A DNA stretch of 64,000 nt from Garra rufa. Lineage: Eukaryota; Chordata; Actinopteri; Cypriniformes; Cyprinidae. The notes under the pieces were generated by a model. The model saw only the letters and a list, made by a program, of their open reading frames with translations. It did no database searches and was not told the DNA's origin. This document shows positions 56,038 to 64,000 of this stretch, one piece after another. Each line of letters starts with the position of its first letter. The first letter of the stretch is position 1. The stretch spans positions 49,188,869 through 49,252,868 of the forward strand of contig NC_133370.1 in NCBI RefSeq assembly GCF_049309525.1, in the 5' to 3' direction. Made by a program: the position numbers and the translations under genes.

Positions 56038-56229
56038 TACAATCATGCTTCCTGGTTCTGTGTTTGAGAGACGGGAAAAACAGGCGTGTCTGTAGATTCC
56101 CAAATAATACAAATGTCCACTAGGTGTCAGTCTCATACAGATATTAGGAGTTGGTGCTAAAAGGACTGCTAGCACAACCAAAGAGTCAAGGTTTGGCTGG
56201 TTAGCATGGTATTCTCAGAAAATACTCGG

Positions 56230-57280
56230 GATCAAAACAGAAATTCAGGTTGTCAGGTGTCAGGTTGATGTGGTGGTGATTAAACTTGTGCAGCAGGAAG
56301 CATTCTCCAAACAAATACAGTTGATTGAGAAGGGAAACACTCTTCAGAGTTCTAGTGCATTGTACCACCTAGATCCAATTTTGGATAAAGGTCTCCTTTG
56401 TGTAGGCGGAAGACTGGAACAGTCATCACTCAATTAAGAGCTGAAACATTCTGTGATTCCCCTGAGAGATATTTCTAAGCTAATCTAATTCAAAGTCAAG
56501 CTAAGTCTGTCACATTACCACGCCACGGTTTGTCATCAGGGTTGATAACAAAACTCAAATGGAGCTTAGAACAAGTGGATTTTAGATCATTGGAGGCAAC
56601 AAGTCAAGTGTGTGCAATGTCAAAAAATAACCAACAGAAGATAAATGAATGGCAGAAATACACAAAGAGCAAGTGGAAGTATCTGCTACCTTCACACTCT
56701 GTGGCATTGACTGTTTGGGGCCATTTATCATAAAGAGAGCTTTCAAAAAATACAATAAATATGGTCTAATATTCACTTTACATACATTAAGATACTACAG
56801 ATGCCTTCATGCTTTGAGGTGCTTTATTTGCCTTAGAGGAGCAGGCATTAATGACCCTAAATCATTTAATATTAATGTAGTCTGATGGTTTTACCTCCAG
56901 GAAAGTTTGTCAAAGTAGATATATCTATGCACACCACTAAACAATTGCGTAAAGTCCAATATTTGGTCAAGCAAATTTTGGAGTCATTGAAAGAAGGAAT
57001 ATCTTCTCAACATTTCAACATGCAAAAAGTGGTATACTCCTCCACAAAAACCTCAGAGTAAATGATGTTGTAATCATCAAAGAGAAAATGCTCCTAAGAA
57101 GTCGGTGGTAGTTAGGCCAAGTGGTTAAAAATGTCAAAGAGGGTGATGGATTTGTTAGGCGAGTCAAGGTACAAGCAGGTGAATCAAAACTTGATAGCGA
57201 ACATGATCAACCCTCCAAACCCACAAACACGGAAAGAGTGACTGTTAATGTGATACCCTCACATCAGACCAAATAATTAT
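56230..57280 (+). pseudogene. Decayed BEL/Pao pol (copy 3)
   Basis: Uninterrupted duplicate of the remnant at 35200-37440. 56340-56430 pre-integrase piece, 56500-56600 zinc region, 56640-56780 core (AEIHKEQVEVSATFTLCGID), 57060-57180 C-terminal piece. Stops throughout. It supplies the empty site for the CACTA-like insertion. Confidence 0.72.
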
Positions 57281-57314
57281 TTCTGAAATGCTTTCTAGTC
57301 ATTACATACATTCA

Positions 57315-58265
57315 TATATCACTGATGATGTGTTCAGGTGCATCTGAAGATGTGTTTCAAGAACTACCTGTTCTGGCAAGGCCAGTGACTCCCAGGAATA
57401 GTCTGGTTGACAACCAGGAAGAGGCTGGTGACTACTGGAGAGACAGTTGGCAGCTTGGGAAGACAGCACTTGGGGTGGGAAGGGTTGGCAGCCCAAACCA
57501 CATTCTCCGAGAGGAGGAACCCTTTTTGAAGCTACAGATCGACTCATGGAAGTATACCCCCAGGGGAGCCCGAGAGGGGGGGAGAATGAGAACCCCAATC
57601 TGATAGACCCAAGGTTACCGACTAATGGCAATGGAGAAACGATAACGACCGCAGTATGCAGGTGCGGGAAAACCTGCAAAAACAGCCATGGCCTGAAGAT
57701 CCATCAAGCCAGGATGAAGTGTTTGGAGAACGAACATGTGTCACAGCGCACAGATGTTACATCTGATGAGACGCAGGAGGAGCCGAGCCAGGAAGCACCC
57801 CATAGTGCTCAGAGCCTCCGTGTGCCACTAACCGTTCCCCCAAGTCTTCTGCCCCAGGAAAAGGTGCGAATCAAGTGGCCACAGGCTTGTAAGACGGCAG
57901 TCTGGAGGACCAAATATGAACATCTGGTCACAGACTGCCGAACACAGGGCTGGAAGGCAAGATGCATGCCTATCGAGGTTGGCTGCAGAGGATTTGTGGG
58001 GCGTTCTCTCCACAAAGCCTTTACTGCGCTGGGCATTGGAGGAACAACAAGGAGCAGGGCCATCAAGAACACCACCGACGCGGCCGAGAAAGCCTCGAGA
58101 TGGCTCTGGATCCGTAGAGGAGCACCATGGGGGTCGCGGTCTGATCAGCCGTGGCTGGGTCGCCTGGGCGAGGGTGTCTGATGTTGAAAGACCCGAAACA
58201 CCCGAGGACCCCTGGTTATATCACTGATGATGTGTTCAGGTGCATCTGAAGATGTGTTTCAAGAA
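57315..58265 (+). mobile_element. R2/RLE-type LINE derivative, second copy
   Basis: Direct repeats at 57315-57363 and 58217-58265 and an A-run after the right repeat, as in 37494-38444. Inherited with the duplication. Confidence 0.6.
57447..58181 (+). CDS. Compact R2-like ORF, second copy
   Basis: 244 codons, with the first ATG at 57546. Zinc finger CRCGKTCKNSHGLKIHQ, then the C-terminal VGCRGFVGRSLHKAF … SRWLWIRR. It differs from the first copy by a few substitutions (Ala to Val before SQRTDVT; Ala to Glu before KVRIKWP; Cys to Arg in GFVGRS) and keeps the frame. Confidence 0.55.
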   Translation: MAAWEDSTWGGKGWQPKPHSPRGGTLFEATDRLMEVYPQGSPRGGENENPNLIDPRLPTNGNGETITTAVCRCGKTCKNSHGLKIHQARMKCLENEHVSQRTDVTSDETQEEPSQEAPHSAQSLRVPLTVPPSLLPQEKVRIKWPQACKTAVWRTKYEHLVTDCRTQGWKARCMPIEVGCRGFVGRSLHKAFTALGIGGTTRSRAIKNTTDAAEKASRWLWIRRGAPWGSRSDQPWLGRLGEGV

Positions 58266-58967
58266 AAAAAAAATGTAACTGAAAGGCAGCCATTTTATGG
58301 TTATAAAAAATCTACACAAAGCGGTCAGATCAGCAGAGCGAAGACTCGTGTTCCTCCACAGTGCGCATTAAGATAATAAGTTTCTGCTCATTTTTAACTT
58401 AGTATCTTTTGGCAATTGGAGCAAGGTGTGTGATGTTCATCTATGTTATGTTTTGTGTTTATTCCAGTCATGTGCACATTTGTACGTATGTGTTAATTGT
58501 TGAGCTGTGCTTGTTAATTAGTCGTTTCAAATTGTCTTTATTCAATACATAATTAATCTTTGTCTGTTTCCCCGTAAATTGAATCATATTTTTTTAGTGT
58601 ATTAGTTGTATTTATTGGTTTTGTTGTTTCTTTGTGTAGTTTTATAGTGCTGCGAAAATTGATGTTTAATGATGCTAAAGAAAAAGCACTCGTCAGAAAC
58701 TCTGTCGTGTTTTATGGATGCCAAGGAGCAGCTACACAACAAGTTATGAAATATAAACTCTTGACAAAAGAGAGTTGTTATGATTTACCAGTCTGTCTGC
58801 ACTGAGACTATAATGAGCTGCTTGACTTGTCTTCAGAGGATCTGCAGATGAAGAATAAAACCCATCACTTTTGTTCATCAAGTGGGAAGAAGATTTATTT
58901 ATATCAGTCAGAGAACAGAAATATATTGAAAATACAATTAAAATGAATTATATATTTTAATATATTA
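58266..58967. other. Non-coding duplicate of 38445-39147
   Basis: AT-rich, no gene; ends in the conserved 3' flank block (58798-58920) of the finTRIM genes. Confidence 0.5.
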
Positions 58968-59820
58968 TTAAAGAAGTTCACTTCGAGAACAAAAATTTAC
59001 AGATAATTTTGTCATCCAAGATGTTCATGTCGTTCTTTCGTCAGTCGATAAGAAATTGTTTGTTTTGTTTTTTTTTTCCAGGAAAACATTTCAGGATTTC
59101 TCTCCATATAGTGGACTTCTATGGTGCCCGTGAGTTTGAACTTCCAAAATGCAGTTTAAATGCAGCTTCAAAGACTCTAAATGATCCCAGCTGAGAAAGA
59201 AGGGTCTTATCTAGCGAAATGATCAGTCATTTCTAAAAGAAAATGACAATATATTTTTTACTCTCAAATGCTCATCTTGTCTTGCTCTGTGTGAACTCTG
59301 TGTATTCAGGTTCAAGACAGTTATAGGTCGTAAAACTCATTTTTTTTTCTCCAGCTTCAAAATCATCCTACATCGATGTTTTCCTATTTTGTAAAGGGTG
59401 TTTGATCTTTGCATATTCACTTTGCAAACACTGGGTCGGGTTCTTCTGCAGCAATGTAGGGTGATTTTAAAGTTGGAGGAGAAAATTTGAGTTTTTCGAC
59501 ATACCCTTACTGTCTTGAACCAGAATACACAGAACTAAGCATTTGAGGTTACAAAGTATATAAATTCTCAATTTTAGAAAATGACAGATTTTTTTCTTCT
59601 TCCTTGACTGGGATTGTTTAGAGCTCTTTGAAGCTGCATTTAAACTGCATTTTGGACGTTCAAACTCACAGGCACTGTTGAAATCCACTATATGGATTTT
59701 TTTCCTCAAAAAACATAATTTCTTATCACCTGAAAGAAGAAAGACATGAACATTTTGGATGACAAAGGGGTGAGTAAATTATCTGCATTTTTTTGTCCTG
59801 GAATTTAACTTCTCCTTTAA
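58968..59820. repeat. Foldback MITE downstream of gene F
   Basis: Counterpart of 39148-40031, with TTAA at both ends and the same palindromic core. Small indels distinguish the two. Confidence 0.7.
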
Positions 59821-60093
59821 CTAAATGAGTGATTTCCATCAACAATACAGGTTGAGAAAAGCACAGAAACACATCGTCACATTTAGCAGGACTCACACAC
59901 ACTGATCTTACTATCTATATTAGCATTTATTAAACATTTATTCTGATTTATGTTATCTCACTAACAGAAGTTCAGCTGCAGCATTAATGTCAAGAAGAGA
60001 AAAGAAGGGACTCTATTACATCTCACAGTTACTGATTTATCATGCAGCTCAAAGCATTATGGGTAGAATCTCTCGTCAATCTAATCTGATTCA

Positions 60094-61899
60094 TCAACAC
60101 AGTTTCACTGATGATCCGATATCAAACCAAAACCCAGGATAGAGCGGCTGAGTGAATGTGGTGTGGACTGTGTGGATGAGGCTCATTGTGTCAGAGACGC
60201 TGTAGAAGGACAGAGTTCCTGCACTGTGATCCACAAACACTCCTATTCTACTGCTGACAGACTTTACAGGGAGAACAGTCTGTATATTATTGTGTCTGAA
60301 TGAGTATCTGGAGGGAGAGCAGCGCAAACTCCAGGACTGATCATTATATCCAAACCAACACTCATTATCATCTCCCTTTCTGCTGACGCTCTTATATGAC
60401 ACTGAAATATACACACAACCACATTGACCAGCACTCCACTCCAGCTCCCAGTAACAGCGTCCACTCACACTCTCTCTACACAACACCTGACGACGCACAT
60501 CAAATCTGTCTGGATGATCAGGATACGGCTGGACTTTACTAGTGCAAGTAATCACTCTGTTGTTCTCAGACAGATGGAGGTATTCACTCACTGTGTTCAG
60601 ATCCAGAGTGAGCTGATGGGAATCTGATGGAGATAAAACACATCAGAATCAGGAATTATGAATCTGTTTGATCTTTTCATGTAGCTGAACTCTTCATGTT
60701 CAGTGTATCATCAGTGTCTCAGTACAGATGAGCAGATATCCTGTGCAAATCATCATTTACATCATTATATAAAACTCTTCTTTCACCTTCTACAGGAGGA
60801 ACATGAACACACTCAGTGAGTTTTTCCGCTTGTTTTCTTACTGACTTACATTGTAGGAAGTCGTTCCTGGTCCTGGGAACAATGTTGGTGAATGTGACTG
60901 TGGAAATCAACAGACATGAACAGTGTGATACTCATGATCCTGCATCCATTCCTAAGACATTTCTAATATGATGTTCTCCATGATATGAGATGATGATGGA
61001 CTCGTTCCTGAAAGCAGATGAATCTCCAGGACTTTACCTCTGTCTGAGATCTTCTTGAGCTCCTCTTTGTAGAAATCCTCCAGTTTCTCTCTCAGCTGAC
61101 GGACAGATTCTCTCAGACCATCAAAAGAGACGAGAGAAATGAAGGGATCATCATTTACGTCTGAAGATTCAGGAGGTGCTGAGAGAGACTGGAAACTCTA
61201 CAGAAAACAGAAATCAAAACTCATCAGCTACACACAGGGACATTGTTTATACAAGTGGAAAAAAGTTCAGACATGAGACCCATTTGAGCAAAGCTTCCAC
61301 AGCCAAAAGCCATTTGTTAGCAGCATCTCTTTCAAAAGAAGATGATCAGATGATAGTCTGACTGATGATTATATAATAGGACACTCATGAAATGTTTCTC
61401 TGGGAGTCTCCTGTCACAGCAGGATCAGTCTCAAGTCCACTGTGATGGTGTTGTTCTAGATGTCTGTTACCTGCAGGAACTGGATGTGATCCTGTGTGTG
61501 TGAAAGCTGCTCCAGCTCAGCGTCTCTCCTCCTCAGATCATTGATCTCCTGCTCCAGTTGCTCCAGTTGTTCTTCAGCTCGACTCACTGCTCGCTTTTCC
61601 TGATCTCTGATCAGCCGTATCAGCTCAGAGCGGCTTCTCTCAATGGAGCGGATGAGCTCAGTAAAGATCCTCTCACTGTCCTCCACTGCTGTCTGTGCAG
61701 AGCGCTGTTAGGACACACAGTGATTCAGGCTTCAGTGGGACTGAAAGAGACAAGAGAGTCTGAACTGAGACTGAGACAAACTTCTCTTCTTCTCCAGACT
61801 CACCTTATAAGACTCCAGAGCCTCTCTCAGCTGCTCAAGATCTTTCTCTCTCTGCTGGATTCTCTGCTGACAGTTCAGCTGCATGTCTTGCAAGTGTCT
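60094..61899 (-). CDS. finTRIM gene F, exons 2-6 (partial)
   Basis: Predicted exons are 61899-61804, 61704-61471, 61197-61038, 60897-60850 and 60623-60094, all open and GT/AG-flanked. They encode coiled coil (RHLQDMQLNCQQRIQQRE …), linker TFTNIVPRTRNDFLQ and a full PRY-SPRY. No RING/B-box exon lies in the remaining 2.1 kb, whereas compact copies have it within 0.9 kb. A DIRS-like element starts in this intron at 62519, so exon 1 is probably beyond 64000; loss cannot be excluded. Exon 4 has Tyr for Cys in LEDFYKEEL. Minus AATAAA at 59926-59931. Confidence 0.82.
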
Positions 61900-62518
61900 C
61901 TGTTGAGGGGGGGAAATGCTTAATTTTTTAGATTACACACAATATACCACTAAATCATTATATAAAGGTTATGTGAATCTAATATTGGTGGAGTGGATCA
62001 GTAGCTAAAAATCTTTTTTGTAATGTTAGTGGTCATGAAATGCAACCTAAAAATGTCCTTGTTATTTTTTCTTATAAGAGGTTACTCTTCAATAACATAT
62101 TGCACATTTCACATCTCAAATTTAACTCCTCAGTTTAAAATATAATATTTATTTATGAATGTAAAACAGTGGCAAAACTCGAGAGCTTGTTGATCTGAAT
62201 GTGAGAACTTGTCATATTAATATTCAGATTTGTAAGTGGAAATTTGCACAGCTCTGATCTGAAAAGCTGAATCTTTCGATTTTCACACACAGACAATGAT
62301 CAAAACACCTGTGTAATAGTTACAAATGTGTAAAATGACATTCACATAAATAAAATGACAGACACAAGTGTGTACGACATATTTGCTTTCGCACTTTACT
62401 TCAGTTTTACTGTACAACTTCAAGTCGGCACTTACAACCTCTCAGATCTGGCAGTACAACTTTAAATCCTAGCGCTTTGACTTTTGCTACTCCTTTTGCA
62501 ATATTCCTGTAGCAAAAC
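61900..62518. other. Intron 1 of gene F, no gene
   Basis: 61900-62150 matches the start of intron 1 of genes C and E ('aatattggtggagtggatcagt'). 62160-62518 is unfamiliar non-coding sequence, perhaps a repeat scrap. No RING exon is present. Confidence 0.5.
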
Positions 62519-63004
62519 GTCTCAGGTTACGTATGTAACCATGGTTCCCTAAGAAGGTAACGAGACACTGCGTCCTCTAGAGGACACTAGGGGAACTGCC
62601 GCAGCGTGACTCATGTCTGAAGAGTACATACAAAAACTACAATGAAAGAAATCGGGGTTTAAGACCAACTCGATGATGGGAACGGGGTGAAACATGTAAC
62701 CCATACCATACAGGATTTAAGAAAAACCCATCCCAAAAAGGGGCCCTAACCCACACATGAGGCCTGAGGAGTGAGAATCAACCTTAGATGTAGTAAGGAC
62801 AGGCTCATTAACCTTGAAAGACAGAGAGGAAAACCTGACTCGTAAGAAGGTGGTGCTCTGTATGAACCCTTTCCGCAGAAAGGGGAGCATCAACACTCGA
62901 GAAGTTAACCTTAAGGTCCTTGGGCTGAGAAGAGGGGGCTTCACATGTGCTGGCATCAGTCCTAAGTGCACCTCAGTTTTTCCTGCAGAGCAGAAGACTG
63001 AGAG

Positions 63005-63345
63005 AGGTTACTCCTAAGAGTTAACGCTTAAGTTGTTTTCTTTTAAAAACCTTACGCAAATCATTTCCACATGGACAAGCTCTGTTGCACTATATTGTTT
63101 ACATTGTTTACGTGGTTTGCACTCTCTACCATGTGCCCTTACTTGTATGTTGAGTTTTTCATTTTATATATTATATTTATTTGTATTTATTCATATTTTT
63201 TTCAATTCTACCTTTGTATTTAATGTTACTGTTTGTATTTAATGTTACTTGTATGCACCATGGGTCTGAGAGTAACGAAATTTCAATTCTCTGTATGTCC
63301 TGTCATGTGGCAGAATTGACAATAAAGTTGACTTTGACTTTGACC
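63005..63345 (+). repeat. LINE 3' tail (L2/CR1-like)
   Basis: Non-coding sequence ending 'gacaataaagttgactttga' with a ttgacttt short repeat, preceded by 'catgggtctgagagtaacga'. A typical 5'-truncated fish LINE tail, lying inside the DIRS-like element. Confidence 0.5.
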
Positions 63346-63727
63346 TGAGGTTTAGAGAGGACAAACACCGCCATAACCGTAGTCAGCAGACCAGAGGGGG
63401 AGGTACTCGCTAGAGATTGATTCTCCTTTCAGTGAAAGGCATAAACACAACACACAGGTCCAAAGAAGTCCATTTCTGGAATATTAGTAATAAGAAATGG
63501 ATCATACTCACCCAATATGTTAGGCCTGCACAGGACTCGATTCCAGGAAATAACTTGAAAGAGTGTAGTTCCAGACCATCAGTCATGGTGGCTTCTATGA
63601 AATATAGATGTTAACCAAAAACATCATAAGTCCGGGGAGCGTGCAGGAAGCTCCAACCAGCTGTATAATGGCAGGGGAATTAAGAGGGGGTGAGACAGAC
63701 AAGTCCAAGTGAAGGGAGTAGATGTTT

Positions 63728-64000
63728 CTAGGTTTTACTCTGATCCATACGAGAACGTTGTCTCATCTGGATCACTTCTCTCAGGTCATGTCTGCCTCCC
63801 CTCAACTGGCGCCGTCTCCTGGAACCACCCGCAGGTGGAAGAGGGGCACGGGCTGCGACACTAGCCTTCTGTGCCCGTCTTTGCTCCTCAGAACGGGACG
63901 GGCCAGGACCCCTGTGTTGTTCAGGCTTGGACCTGGACCTTCGAGGAATGAAGGATCTAAAAGCGACTGAGCGTGTCCTCGCTTCCCTAAACTTTTCGAC
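63728..64000 (-). CDS. Partial Arg-rich, DIRS gag-like C-terminus
   Basis: The minus frame is open from the window edge for 90 codons and stops at 63730-63728. It is strongly basic (FIPRRSRSKPEQ … PSRSEEQRRAQKASVAARAP … GGSRRRRQLRGG), like the Arg/Pro-rich gag ends of fish DIRS elements, and has the same orientation as the gag of the 40965 element. The start is outside the window. Assignment is by composition and position, not by a catalytic motif. Confidence 0.4.
   Translation of the reverse strand, partial: VEKFREARTRSVAFRSFIPRRSRSKPEQHRGPGPSRSEEQRRAQKASVAARAPLPPAGGSRRRRQLRGGRHDLREVIQMRQRSRMDQSKT

Larger units (their letters stand above)
62519..64000 (-). mobile_element. DIRS-like element, incomplete, runs off the window
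   Basis: The left end 'gtctcaggttacgtatgtaa' followed by 'ccatggttccctaagaagg' and 'aacgagacactgcgtcctct' resembles the end of the 40965 DIRS (ggttac…gtaacc…ggttccct…gaacgag…actgcgtc). AAC precedes it (62516-62518), as at the other DIRS. No recombinase or RT frame follows, but a gag-like minus frame is at 63728-64000. It may be an internally deleted DIRS of another family. Confidence 0.5.

Noticed and set aside
63033..63242. Hydrophobic plus-strand frame resembling a membrane peptide
   Set aside because: Lies in an AT-rich LINE 3' tail; hydrophobicity comes from T-rich composition.

Overview
The window is vertebrate nuclear DNA, almost certainly from a cyprinid-type teleost. It has intron-containing genes with GT/AG splice sites and no operons. 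Transposons are very dense (hAT, TTAA-flanked and Harbinger-like MITEs, BEL/Pao, L1, DIRS, an R2-like LINE, a CACTA-like element), microsatellites are long, and a clustered fish-specific TRIM family is present. All placements rest on motifs and internal comparison; no database search was possible.

The host genes are a head-to-tail array of six finTRIM genes, all on the minus strand. Genes A (5636-8984), B (12011-29335), C (31788-34927), D (40283-50178), E (52758-55971) and F (60094 to beyond the window) share one six-exon plan: a RING + B-box exon (573-576 bp), a 96-bp and a 234-bp coiled-coil exon, a ~160-bp coiled-coil exon, a 48-60-bp linker exon, and a B30.2 (PRY-SPRY) exon of about 530 bp. 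B, C, D and E give complete open frames of 543-547 codons across predicted splice junctions. A carries a nonsense codon in its third exon. F lacks its RING exon within the window. An ISRE-type element lies 50-53 bp upstream of every visible start codon. It is perfect in A, C and E and has one changed base in B and D, which fits an interferon-inducible antiviral ubiquitin-ligase cluster.

Layout: 1-5.6 kb holds transposon fragments and a self-complementary CA/TA/TG tract. 5.6-9.05 kb is gene A. 9.4-10.5 kb is a decayed BEL/Pao pol copy. 12.0-29.4 kb is gene B, whose first intron contains a BEL/Pao retrotransposon (13822-27839) that is itself split by an L1 LINE (17745-24641). 31.8-35.0 kb is gene C. 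35-40 kb holds decayed BEL/Pao, a CACTA-like insertion, an R2-like LINE derivative and a foldback element. 40.3-50.2 kb is gene D, with a nearly intact DIRS element (40965-46636) in intron 5 and a solo BEL LTR (47762-48613) in intron 1. 52.8-56.0 kb is gene E, followed by a second copy of the decayed BEL/Pao, R2-like and foldback tract. 60.1-61.9 kb is gene F, followed by a second DIRS-like element running off the end.

The B-C-(D) and D-E-(F) stretches are tandem copies of a two-gene module of about 14 kb. The BEL element (full length in B, solo LTR in D, same 5-bp target duplication) predates the duplication. The DIRS and CACTA-like insertions came later. Gene D looks mosaic, with its parts resembling B, C and F, which suggests unequal exchange or gene conversion. 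I found no evidence of an entirely new system. The most interesting signals are the ISRE pattern, the dated insertion history, the DIRS circle-junction geometry, and a compact R2-like ORF that joins the two ends of a LINE protein.
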